Below are positions 1 through 6,469 of a DNA stretch of 10,488 bases, in pieces. The first letter of the stretch is position 1, and the number at the start of each line of letters is the position of its first letter. The translations under genes and the position numbers were made by a program. The notes under the pieces are model-generated. The model was not told where the DNA came from and ran no database searches. It saw only the letters and a program-made list of their open reading frames with translations. This DNA is from JADLDV01 sp964546355 (GTDB lineage: Bacteria > Patescibacteriota > Minisyncoccia > Phycocordibacterales > UBA9973): positions 1 through 10,488 of the forward strand of contig CAZJJM010000017.1 of NCBI GenBank assembly GCA_964546355.1, read 5' to 3'.

Positions 1-75
1 GAAACTTCCATGAAAGACGAACTTCTTGCAATGGTTACATTAGTTATTAATGGAGATTTGAGTTTAGCGCAATAA
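1..75 (+). CDS. 3' end of an unidentified gene (partial)
   Basis: The first frame is open from the window edge to a TAA at 73-75 and encodes the last 24 residues of a protein, ending LVINGDLSLAQ. The stop lies 2 bases before the rsmI start, the tight spacing seen elsewhere in this plus-strand block, so this is very probably the tail of a real upstream gene in the same operon. The tail is too short to assign a family. It has no membrane segment and no recognisable motif. Confidence 0.65.
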   Translation, partial: ETSMKDELLAMVTLVINGDLSLAQ

Positions 76-77
76 AT

Positions 78-761
78 ATGTCCACACTCTACGTCATCGC
101 TACACCGATAGGAAATCTCGAAGATATCACCCTTCGGGCTATTCGTATTCTCAAAGAAGTTGACGTCATCCTGTGTGAAGATACACGTACAACAAAACGT
201 CTCCTTGATACGTATGAAATAAAGACAAAAACAGTGAGTTATCATGCGCATTCGACTAGTGGCAAACAAGACGCTATCATTGAAGCGCTCAAGGAAGGAA
301 AATCATATGCACTCGTATCAGATGCTGGTACTCCTGCTATTTCTGATCCAGGTGCACTACTTGTACGTTCTATTCTCGATATCAAAGATGAGACATTAAA
401 AGTTGTTGCAGTTCCAGGTCCAAGCGCGCTTGCTGGTGCACTTTCTATTGCTGGACTTACAGAACACGTGTTCACGTTTCTTGGATTTTTGCCACACAAA
501 AAGGGAAGAGAGACATTATTCAAAAAAATAGCACTTGCAGAAGAAACTGTGGTGTTTTATGAATCAACACACCGGATAATGAAAACACTTGATTCACTTA
601 TCTCTCATGTTGGAGAAGACAGGAAAATGACTATAGTTCGTGAAATGACAAAAATGTTTGAAGAAATTGCAGACGGAACAGTGTCAGAAGTGCAAACATA
701 TTTCACTACTCACACAGACAAAGTTCGAGGTGAATTTGTCGTAATTATCCACCCGAGATAG
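78..761 (+). CDS. rsmI: 16S rRNA (cytidine-1402-2'-O)-methyltransferase RsmI
   Basis: RsmI uses S-adenosylmethionine to 2'-O-methylate C1402 in the decoding centre of 16S rRNA, helping P-site fidelity; it is cytosolic and belongs to the tetrapyrrole (CobA-like) methylase fold. The 227-aa product starts LYVIATPIGNLEDITLRA (residues 4-21) and carries EDTR at 34-37, SDAGTPAISDPG at 81-92, PGPSA at 113-117, FLGFLP at 134-139 and ESTHR at 162-166, all hallmarks of the family. It is shorter than the E. coli enzyme (about 286 aa): the methylase domain is complete but the C-terminal accessory domain is missing. The ATG at 78 is the only sensible start because the conserved N-terminus begins at once. 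No Shine-Dalgarno sequence is visible; the upstream gene ends 2 bases before. TAG stop. Confidence 0.96.
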   Translation: MSTLYVIATPIGNLEDITLRAIRILKEVDVILCEDTRTTKRLLDTYEIKTKTVSYHAHSTSGKQDAIIEALKEGKSYALVSDAGTPAISDPGALLVRSILDIKDETLKVVAVPGPSALAGALSIAGLTEHVFTFLGFLPHKKGRETLFKKIALAEETVVFYESTHRIMKTLDSLISHVGEDRKMTIVREMTKMFEEIADGTVSEVQTYFTTHTDKVRGEFVVIIHPR

Positions 762-781
762 ATTCTTACTCTTTTGCAAGA

Positions 782-792
782 TATGATACAAT
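782..792 (+). promoter_or_regulatory. Extended -10 promoter element abutting a start codon
   Basis: TGaTACAAT lies at 784-792 (an overlapping TATGAT is at 782-787), with only 6 bases between the box and the ATG at 799. Transcription would be expected 6-8 bases after the box, at the ATG itself, giving a leaderless mRNA. There is no good -35 at the right distance, which is usual for extended -10 promoters. Assigned by eye from consensus only. Confidence 0.55.
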
Positions 793-798
793 AAGCCT

Positions 799-1113
799 AT
801 GAACAAGGCACGTATCGTATCTGCGCTCGGTATTTTGGTGGCATTGCTACCATATCTTGGTTTTCCTAACAGTTGGAGAAAGATACTTTTCGTTTGTATT
901 GGTGTGACACTTATCTATTTGGGATATCACATCCATCGCATGATGCAAACACACACAGTGACTCCGTCACCTACATTAGATAAAAAACCTCGCATTACCG
1001 CAATGCGGACTCCTCGTAAAACACTCGTAAAAAAAGAATCTTCTCCTATAATAATCTCTGAATCAATTCAATACGAAGGAGATCCGTTGTCATTTTCAAA
1101 AGAAGAAGAATAA
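799..1113 (+). CDS. Small two-helix membrane protein, function unknown
   Basis: The 104-aa product has two hydrophobic segments (about residues 5-22 and 28-44) joined by a short GFPNSWRK loop, then a polar tail of about 55 residues rich in Lys, Arg, Ser and Thr that ends in an acidic SFSKEEE. This predicts a hairpin membrane anchor with one soluble tail. I recognise no family. The stop is 2 bases before the DUF4015 hydrolase start, so the two are almost certainly co-transcribed, and it may assist that envelope protein (inference). An extended -10 lies just upstream and could give a leaderless transcript that starts a sub-operon. No Shine-Dalgarno sequence is present. Good codon structure and context make it real despite the lack of a family. 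Confidence 0.78.
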   Translation: MNKARIVSALGILVALLPYLGFPNSWRKILFVCIGVTLIYLGYHIHRMMQTHTVTPSPTLDKKPRITAMRTPRKTLVKKESSPIIISESIQYEGDPLSFSKEEE

Positions 1114-1115
1114 TC

Positions 1116-2393
1116 ATGTCATCTCGCGTGAAAACTTTTTGGATACTAACCACCATCTGTATTGTTGCGGTCGTGTTGTATTTTGGTATACCACGACTCT
1201 CTTCAAGTTCGTATATTCGTACTGATATAGCAGATATTGCTTCTGAAAGTACTGCGAGTGTTACTGAAACTGTCGAACAAGAAGAATCTGTTATAGTAGA
1301 ACCAATTGTTCCTGTGCGTATTGCTACACATATCGCAACTCCTCCTCGTGTGAAAGCGATTTATATGTCGAGTTGGGTAGCTGGAACAAAATCTATTCGT
1401 AAAAAGATTATCGATGTCATAGAAAGAACAGAGGTAAATGCAATTGTGATAGATATCAAAGACTATACAGGAAATATTTCGTACGAACCCCTTGATGAAA
1501 GTTTGCATGCACAAAATACATGGACTCGTCGTATTGCAGATATTGAGTCTTTTATTGATGAATTACATAGTAAAAATATCTACGTCATCGGTCGTGTAGC
1601 TGTGTTTCAAGATCCTTTTTTCGTCAAAGCACATCCTGAATATGCAGTAAAAAAATCTTCAGATAAAACAGCTGTATGGGCTGATCGCAAAGGAATACAC
1701 TGGTTGGACGCAGGAGCGGAACCTGTCTGGGAATATGTTGTTTCTATTGCAAAAGACGCACACACGATGGGGTTTGACGAAATAAATTTTGATTATATTC
1801 GTTTTCCATCTGATGGTAACATGAAAGATATTTATTATCCCGTTAGTGATGGAAAAAGTAAACCGGAAGTATTAGAAACATTTTTCAAGTATCTTTCCGA
1901 AAATCTTCGCACAGGCGAAGCACCGATTCCTATATCTGCTGATCTCTTTGGTATGACAACATCCAATACTGATGATCTTGGTATTGGGCAGGTACTTGAA
2001 AAAGCATTGCCGTATTTTGATTTCATTGCACCGATGGTATATCCATCACATTATCCACCGACGTGGCATGGTTTCAAGAACCCCGCAGAACATCCATATG
2101 AGGTAATTAAAATTTCAATGTCAAAAGCGTATGAACGCGCAGTGGCAATGGGTGAGTCACCTAAAAAACTTCGTCCATGGTTACAAGATTTTAATCTTGG
2201 TGCTCAATATGCTCCAGAAAGAGTTCGTGCACAAATAACAGCCACATACGACATAGGACTTGATTCATGGATGCTTTGGGATCCAGCAAATACGTACACT
2301 GAAGAAGCACTATATCTTGACGATACGCAAGATGTTATCGCATCTCCCAAAATAACATTGCCAGAATCTGAATCTACCAGTACTATAGAATAA
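1116..2393 (+). CDS. Membrane-anchored putative glycoside hydrolase (DUF4015 type)
   Basis: The 425-aa protein begins with a single hydrophobic segment (residues 8-25) after a short SSRVKT stretch, an uncleaved anchor or signal peptide, followed by a Ser/Thr/Glu-rich linker to about residue 77. The rest (about 78-400) matches the putative glycoside hydrolase family DUF4015 (Pfam PF13200), a TIM-barrel domain: VKAIYMSSW at 79-87, VIDIKDYTG at 111-119, the strand DEINFDYIRFP at 221-231, DLFGM at 276-280, FIAPMVYPSHY at 303-313 and WMLWDPAN at 385-392. D226 and the neighbouring acidic residues are candidate catalytic groups by analogy with related barrels; no substrate is established. The domain should lie outside the membrane and could act on cell-surface or host glycans (inference). 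It sits between the small membrane gene (2-base gap) and the S41 protease (14-base gap). A purine-rich GAAGAAGAA precedes the start. Confidence 0.88.
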   Translation: MSSRVKTFWILTTICIVAVVLYFGIPRLSSSSYIRTDIADIASESTASVTETVEQEESVIVEPIVPVRIATHIATPPRVKAIYMSSWVAGTKSIRKKIIDVIERTEVNAIVIDIKDYTGNISYEPLDESLHAQNTWTRRIADIESFIDELHSKNIYVIGRVAVFQDPFFVKAHPEYAVKKSSDKTAVWADRKGIHWLDAGAEPVWEYVVSIAKDAHTMGFDEINFDYIRFPSDGNMKDIYYPVSDGKSKPEVLETFFKYLSENLRTGEAPIPISADLFGMTTSNTDDLGIGQVLEKALPYFDFIAPMVYPSHYPPTWHGFKNPAEHPYEVIKISMSKAYERAVAMGESPKKLRPWLQDFNLGAQYAPERVRAQITATYDIGLDSWMLWDPANTYTEEALYLDDTQDVIASPKITLPESESTSTIE

Positions 2394-2407
2394 GGAATTT
2401 CTCAATT

Positions 2408-3640
2408 ATGAAAACACATATTAAAAAATTTTTACAACATAAAATCAGTCTTATCGTGCTCGCATGTGTTGTTCTTGCAGTAATGTTTCTTGTTGGTGTG
2501 TATGTTGGCAAGAATCATGCGCCTTCAATTTTGAAAATCACTTCTGTGATTCACAAAGACCCACAAGTTACAACCGAAGCTGATTTCGAGCCTTTTTGGA
2601 AGGTATGGAATCTTATCAATGAGAAGTATCCTTCTGCTTCAAAAATAGATGACCAGAAGCGTATTTATGGGGCAATAGAAGGCCTTGTGTCATCGCTTGA
2701 GGATCCGTATAGTGTCTTTTTCCCTCCAGTAGAATCAGAATCATTCGGTGAAATGGTTCGTGGTAATTTTACTGGTGTCGGCATGGAGGTTGGTATTAAA
2801 GATAAGGTTTTGACGGTTATTGCTCCACTTAAAGGAACTCCTGCATACAAAGCTGGTATCAAATCAGGAGACAAGATTCTTAAGATTGATGCTACTGTGA
2901 CGAATAACATGACGGTTGAGAATGCAATCAAGTTAATCCGTGGAGAAAAAGGAACATCTGTTACATTGACGATTTTCCGTGATGGTGATAAAGAGCCTCA
3001 AGAGATCAAGATTGTTCGTGATGTTATCGAACTACCAACACTTGATACAGAGAAACGCAATGACGGTATTTTTGTTATTAAACTATATAATTTCTCAGAA
3101 CATTCACCTGAGTTATTCCAAAAAGCACTTATTGCTTTTGCGGATAGTGGAAGCACAAAACTCTTGTTGGATTTGCGAGGTAATCCTGGTGGGTATCTCG
3201 ACGCTGCTGTGGATATGGCAAGTTGGTTTCTTCCTGTTGGGAAAATAGTTGTATCAGAAGATTTTGGTGGAAATGCAGAACCTCGTATATACCGAAGTAA
3301 AGGATATGATATCTTTAATGAAGAACTTCGTATGGTCATTCTTGTTGATAATGGTTCAGCTTCTGCATCAGAGATTCTCGCTGGGGCACTCAACGAACAC
3401 GGTATTGCAAAGCTTGTAGGTACACAAACATATGGTAAAGGTTCTGTACAAGAACTTGTCAAAGTGACTGATACAACATCACTTAAGATTACTGTCGCAA
3501 AGTGGCTTACACCAAAAGGTATTTCTATTTCTGAAAAAGGACTTACACCCGACTATCTAATCCCTGTTACTAAAACAGATATTGCCAAGAAGAAAGATCC
3601 ACAACTTGCAAAAGCAGTCCAACTTCTGCTACAACAGTAA
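2408..3640 (+). CDS. S41-family C-terminal processing protease (CtpA/CtpB type)
   Basis: This 410-aa protein is a membrane-anchored serine protease of the carboxyl-terminal processing family, which cleaves envelope proteins from the C-terminus. It has an N-terminal anchor (about residues 13-33), an S41 N-terminal helical region to about 115, a PDZ domain at about 118-195 (FTGVGMEVGI, then GTPAYKAGIKSGDKIL) and the S41 core at about 220-385. The catalytic Ser-Lys-Gln set is intact: S319 in NGSASASE, K344 in TYGKGSVQ and Q348, with the same 25- and 4-residue spacing as B. subtilis CtpB (S309, K334, Q338). LDLRGNPGGYLDAA at 254-267 is the usual family signature. AAGGAA at 2392-2397, overlapping the stop of the preceding hydrolase and 10 bases from the ATG, is the only Shine-Dalgarno-like site I find in the window. 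The gene ends 30 bases before rplI. Length and domain order are normal for the family. Confidence 0.95.
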   Translation: MKTHIKKFLQHKISLIVLACVVLAVMFLVGVYVGKNHAPSILKITSVIHKDPQVTTEADFEPFWKVWNLINEKYPSASKIDDQKRIYGAIEGLVSSLEDPYSVFFPPVESESFGEMVRGNFTGVGMEVGIKDKVLTVIAPLKGTPAYKAGIKSGDKILKIDATVTNNMTVENAIKLIRGEKGTSVTLTIFRDGDKEPQEIKIVRDVIELPTLDTEKRNDGIFVIKLYNFSEHSPELFQKALIAFADSGSTKLLLDLRGNPGGYLDAAVDMASWFLPVGKIVVSEDFGGNAEPRIYRSKGYDIFNEELRMVILVDNGSASASEILAGALNEHGIAKLVGTQTYGKGSVQELVKVTDTTSLKITVAKWLTPKGISISEKGLTPDYLIPVTKTDIAKKKDPQLAKAVQLLLQQ

Positions 3641-3661
3641 TATTACAAGACATAACAACAG

Positions 3662-3667
3662 TATGAT
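3662..3667 (+). promoter_or_regulatory. Possible -10 box before rplI
   Basis: TATGAT ends 3 bases before the rplI ATG. There is no Shine-Dalgarno sequence in the 30-base gap after the protease gene. The box is too close for a start exactly at the ATG, so it may be fortuitous or drive a slightly different start; readthrough from the operon is equally possible. Confidence 0.25.
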
Positions 3668-3670
3668 TAT

Positions 3671-4117
3671 ATGAAAGTACTTCTCTTAAACACAGTAAAA
3701 GGCATTGGCAAGAAAAATGATATCAAGGAAGTAAATGAGGGATATGCACGCAATTTCCTCTTTCCAAAAGGATTGGCAAAAGTAGCAACGGATCAAGTAA
3801 TACAAACACTCAATATCCAGAAATCAACAAAAGAAACACAACATGCAGTGCAGAAAAATCTTCTATTGAAAAATTTGAAAGAACTAGAAGGGAAGACAGT
3901 TGTGTTGAAAGAAAAAGCAAACGCGACAGGAAGTCTCTTTTCAAGTATCAATCAAACTGTGATTGCTGAAGCATTGTTCAAACAGCATGATATTACTATT
4001 GATCCACAATCAATTATCCTTCCGAAACCGATCAAACAGTGTGGTACACACGAGGTTACTGTTGAAGTTTTGGGACATAAAGGAGTGTGTACATTAGTTA
4101 TTGAAGCGAAGAAATAA
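3671..4117 (+). CDS. rplI: Large ribosomal subunit protein bL9
   Basis: L9 binds 23S rRNA near the base of the L1 stalk and helps maintain reading frame. The 148-aa product is full length: an N-terminal RNA-binding domain with the complete family signature from G13 to T40 (N16, V21, GY 24-25, NFL 28-30, GLA 34-36), a long connecting helix at about 41-75, and the C-terminal domain, which includes ATGSLFSS (86-92) and ends LVIEAKK. L9 has been reported as missing from several Patescibacteria lineages, so its presence argues against those groups. It is separated from its common partners rpsF, ssb and rpsR and follows an envelope protease instead. No Shine-Dalgarno sequence is visible; a TATGAT lies 3 bases before the ATG. 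The GrpB-family gene follows 12 bases after the stop. Confidence 0.96.
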   Translation: MKVLLLNTVKGIGKKNDIKEVNEGYARNFLFPKGLAKVATDQVIQTLNIQKSTKETQHAVQKNLLLKNLKELEGKTVVLKEKANATGSLFSSINQTVIAEALFKQHDITIDPQSIILPKPIKQCGTHEVTVEVLGHKGVCTLVIEAKK

Positions 4118-4129
4118 TTTTTGTTAATT

Positions 4130-4675
4130 ATGAAATTAGACAAAAATATCAAAAGAAAATATTTCTTAGAAAACTACAACCGGATGTGGGTAGAGAAATT
4201 CAACACTATAAAAATCTTCTTACAATCAATCTTTAAAGAAAAAGCTCTTAAGATTGAACATGTAGGAAGTACGTCTATTTCAGGAATGAAAGCAAAACCA
4301 ATTATTGATGTTTTGGTTGTTGTTGAAAAAATAGAAGATTTTTTAGAGGAAAGAGAAAAAATGATTTCCAATGGTTACTTATGGGAAGAAGAATATATCG
4401 GACCAAACACACAGTTGTTTTATAAAATGGCAGAAGATGGGAGTAAGACTGAAAATATTCATATTTGTGAAAAAGATTCTCCAAAAGAAAAACAATTTCT
4501 TGTCATGCGAGATTTCTTCCGTACTTTTTCAGAAAAAGCAAAAGAATATTCTGATTTAAAAGAAAAGAATCAATTATTGTATCCAGACGATTACCCTGCA
4601 TACAGAGAAGCAAAAGCATCATTTTTAGAGAAGATAGAACAGGAAGCATATAACTGGAATCGTACAATACAATAA
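4130..4675 (+). CDS. GrpB/UPF0157-family protein (nucleotidyltransferase fold)
   Basis: The product belongs to the GrpB (UPF0157) family, which has a nucleotidyltransferase-like fold; its reaction is not established and it is unrelated to the chaperone GrpE. Using the ATG at 4130 gives 181 aa, close to family size. Motifs: a YNRMW near residue 16-20, IEHVGSTSISGMKAKPIIDV at 42-61 (the GST and the D61 region match the fold's metal-binding loop), NIHI at 109-112, and VMRDFFR at 125-131 followed by YSDLKEKN. An in-frame TTG at 4121 would add three residues; I prefer the ATG since the family similarity begins after it. The gene is noticeably more AT-rich than the upstream operon (15 G+C in the 60 bases at 4201-4260), which suggests later acquisition. 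It ends directly at a terminator hairpin. Confidence 0.88.
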   Translation: MKLDKNIKRKYFLENYNRMWVEKFNTIKIFLQSIFKEKALKIEHVGSTSISGMKAKPIIDVLVVVEKIEDFLEEREKMISNGYLWEEEYIGPNTQLFYKMAEDGSKTENIHICEKDSPKEKQFLVMRDFFRTFSEKAKEYSDLKEKNQLLYPDDYPAYREAKASFLEKIEQEAYNWNRTIQ

Positions 4676-4704
4676 AAAAACACCACTCAATGTGGTGTTT
4701 TTTT
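4674..4704. terminator. Bidirectional intrinsic terminator between grpB-like gene and rpmA
   Basis: A perfect 8-bp stem AACACCAC (4679-4686) / GTGGTGTT (4692-4699) with a 5-base loop is flanked by seven A on the left (4674-4680) and seven T on the right (4698-4704). It can therefore terminate both the plus-strand GrpB-family transcript and the converging rpmA transcript. The grpB-like stop codon (4673-4675) touches the A-tract. Confidence 0.92.
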
Positions 4705-4716
4705 ATTGTATAAAAG

Positions 4717-4989
4717 TTAGTTTACAGAAACAGTCTTTTTGCGAGATACAGTACCATCGAAGTTTGTTTTACGCTTTGCGCCGAACTTTACTACGCCGTC
4801 CTTGAGAGCAAAGAGTGTGTGGTCCTTGCCGATTCCAACGTTTGTTCCAGGAAGGATGCGTGTACCACGTTGACGTACGATAATAGCGCCAGGTTGTGCA
4901 ATTTGTCCATCGTATAGTTTTGTTCCAAGGTATTGTGGATTTGAATCTCGTCCATTATCTGAACTACCGCCTTGTTTTTTATGTGCCAT
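4717..4989 (-). CDS. rpmA: Large ribosomal subunit protein bL27
   Basis: L27 sits near the peptidyl-transferase centre, with its N-terminal tail reaching tRNA. The 90-aa product begins MAHKKQGGSSDNGRDSNPQ, so there is no cleavable N-terminal extension of the Firmicutes kind, and it holds the family signature GAIIVRQRGTRILPG at 34-48 and GKDHTLFALKDGVVKF at 54-69. The C-terminus is slightly extended with a basic SRKKTVSVN. rpmA is normally next to rplU (L21), often with obgE; here it stands alone, with a divergent membrane-protein gene upstream and a convergent terminator downstream. A CATAAC (minus strand, 5009 to 5004) could be a weak -10 box; purine-rich AAGAAAAAGA precedes the start without a true Shine-Dalgarno core. 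Confidence 0.97.
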   Translation of the reverse strand: MAHKKQGGSSDNGRDSNPQYLGTKLYDGQIAQPGAIIVRQRGTRILPGTNVGIGKDHTLFALKDGVVKFGAKRKTNFDGTVSRKKTVSVN

Positions 4990-5045
4990 ATGGTCTTTTT
5001 CTTGTTATGCCCCAGCGAATACTCGTCTTAGGCACGGAAATAATT

Positions 5046-5051
5046 TATAAT
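5046..5051 (+). promoter_or_regulatory. TATAAT -10 box before the sunset/Ada-like gene
   Basis: A perfect TATAAT ends 10 bases before the ATG at 5062, which would give a leader of only about 2-4 bases. It lies in the 72-base divergent gap between rpmA and this gene. I see no clear -35 hexamer. Confidence 0.55.
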
Positions 5052-5061
5052 GTATATGTAA

Positions 5062-5490
5062 ATGAGTGTAATACATTTTAAAGAAAAAATCAAGTCTTTT
5101 ATGGAAAAACCTCATATTTTGGACTATTTGGAAGTGGGGATTGTGCTCCTTGTGGGTATTGGATCTTTTGGTCTTGGGAGGCTTTCTGTGGTAAATAACA
5201 CGAATTTAGATACTGTCAATAAAGGTGGGGTAGTGGTGCTTTCTCAAAATGAAGGTACTCAGAATGTCACTTCACGAACATTTTCGACTACTGCTGATAT
5301 TGGGCAAGGAGATAATTCTAACATTGACGCTTCTTCAGAAGGAGCTTTTGTTGCATCTCGATCAGGGAAGAAGTATTACCCAAGTAATTGCGGTTCTGCC
5401 AATAGAATCAAACCAGAAAATCGTGTCTACTTTAATACTCCATCTGAAGCAGAGGCACGGGGACTTACTCGATCAGAGACTTGTAAGTAA
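5062..5490 (+). CDS. Membrane-anchored protein with C-terminal Ada-like/'sunset' cysteine domain
   Basis: The 142-aa product has a basic N-terminus (KEKIKSFMEK), one membrane segment at about residues 24-44, a low-complexity Ser/Thr/Asn linker to about 93, and a compact C-terminal domain FVASRSGKKYYPSNC...SETC at 96-141. This domain follows the pattern of Ada-type metal-binding ('sunset') domains common in Patescibacteria: a YxxSxxGxKYY start, Cys110, ANRIKPEN at 113-120, F124, EAEARG at 129-134 and Cys141. Only two cysteines remain, so a four-Cys zinc site is not evident; the role is unknown. The linker and domain are probably outside the membrane. The ATG at 5062 is used because the earlier ATG at 5056 meets a stop at once. 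A TATAAT box lies 10 bases upstream and there is no Shine-Dalgarno sequence. Another promoter follows directly after the stop. Confidence 0.8.
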   Translation: MSVIHFKEKIKSFMEKPHILDYLEVGIVLLVGIGSFGLGRLSVVNNTNLDTVNKGGVVVLSQNEGTQNVTSRTFSTTADIGQGDNSNIDASSEGAFVASRSGKKYYPSNCGSANRIKPENRVYFNTPSEAEARGLTRSETCK

Positions 5491-5491
5491 C

Positions 5492-5507
5492 TATAATGTG
5501 TTACAAT
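5492..5507 (+). promoter_or_regulatory. Tandem -10 boxes before the 310-aa orphan gene
   Basis: A TATAAT at 5492-5497 directly after the preceding stop codon is followed by an extended -10, TGtTACAAT, at 5499-5507. The second box ends 9 bases before the ATG at 5517, giving an expected leader of about 1-3 bases. The extended box has the same TGnTACAAT form as the one at 784-792. Confidence 0.55.
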
Positions 5508-5516
5508 TAAACCATT

Positions 5517-6449
5517 ATGGAAAATTGGCAAGGAAAGCAAAAAAGCGCCTCATTTCACGGGTACATTTTCAATGAAATTAAGAATACTCTTAAAAAGAAA
5601 ATTAAAGAAAGGTTCAGTACAAAAAAAGAAGATAAAGTTGATGTGTTGCTAGAAAAAGAAAATTTTATTGTTGCAAATAATATTGAAACATATGAAAATT
5701 GGCAGAAAAAAACATACGTAGAAAAAGTTGATTTATTAGATGCATTGGGTGGATTAACTTTTAATTCTCCGGATATCTTAAAAGCAGAGTATCAAAATAC
5801 TACAGAAAAAAATAATTTAGAAGAGTTAGATCTTTACATAGATAAAAAATATGATTTACTATTGAGAGTTTTGGGTGTGCCGACTTATAAAGAACAGACC
5901 AAAATACTTTACCCAAAAGAAACAACTCCTATTAAATTAAGTTTGGAATCAGACGATAAATTAGATATTGAGAAAAATACACAGTATAGTGAGCATTTGT
6001 ATCCAGAAGAAATTTTCTCACTTAGTGATGATGTTGTTACGTATATAAAAAGAGAATCTGATGGAGGAAGATTGATTCTTGAGCCAATAAGTTTACTTAA
6101 AAAACACGGCATTAATACTTTAAAAGATTGGTATAAAAAGACCACAGATGAAAAAAGAGAAATTTTAAAAAGTAATTATTTCTCTGGAGCTAAAGATTAT
6201 ATTGAAAAGAAACCATGGGGTATGACCAATAAAGAATATGAAGATTACCTAGACAGTTCTTATTTAGCAACTATTAAAAGAATCACATCTTCTTTGCTGT
6301 CATCAAATAGATATGTAAATATGTATAATTTTCATCACTTAAATAAAGAAAAAATTGTAAATGCAGAGAAAGATCGAATAAAAAAATTAAAAGAAGAAAT
6401 CCTCACTTCTTTTAATGATAAACAAGACAATAGTTTAAGTGATTCATAG
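5517..6449 (+). CDS. Unrecognised 310-aa soluble protein with an internal repeat
   Basis: I do not recognise the family. The product is charged, Lys/Glu/Asp-rich, and has no signal peptide or membrane segment, so it is probably cytosolic. A basic helical stretch runs at about 20-40 (IKNTLKKKIKERF) and a charged helix at about 276-297. Two copies of a motif of form IxTxxxWxKKTxxEKxxxL are visible at residues 56-74 (W62, KKT 64-66, EK 69-70, L74) and 199-217 (W205, KKT 207-209, EK 212-213, L217), which indicates an internal duplication about 143 residues apart. Composition is the most AT-rich in the window: I count 12 G+C in each of the 60-base lines at 5641 and 6121, versus 24-25 in lines of the DUF4015 gene. 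It may be lineage-specific or horizontally acquired. Own tandem -10 boxes precede it; TAG stop 20 bases before the CAP gene. Confidence 0.72.
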   Translation: MENWQGKQKSASFHGYIFNEIKNTLKKKIKERFSTKKEDKVDVLLEKENFIVANNIETYENWQKKTYVEKVDLLDALGGLTFNSPDILKAEYQNTTEKNNLEELDLYIDKKYDLLLRVLGVPTYKEQTKILYPKETTPIKLSLESDDKLDIEKNTQYSEHLYPEEIFSLSDDVVTYIKRESDGGRLILEPISLLKKHGINTLKDWYKKTTDEKREILKSNYFSGAKDYIEKKPWGMTNKEYEDYLDSSYLATIKRITSSLLSSNRYVNMYNFHHLNKEKIVNAEKDRIKKLKEEILTSFNDKQDNSLSDS

Positions 6450-6469
6450 ATAAAAAAGCAGACATACAT

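Noticed and set aside
2998..3462. 154-aa minus-strand ORF inside the S41 protease gene
   Set aside because: It is the antisense shadow of a gene with intact catalytic motifs, is Ser-rich with no family features, and has no promoter or terminator context.
4121..4129. TTG start for the GrpB-family gene
   Set aside because: It would add only MLI before an in-frame ATG at 4130, and family similarity starts downstream of that ATG.
5249..5575. 108-aa plus-strand ORF overlapping two genes
   Set aside because: Out-of-frame shadow spanning the end of the sunset-domain gene and the start of the 310-aa gene, both better supported.
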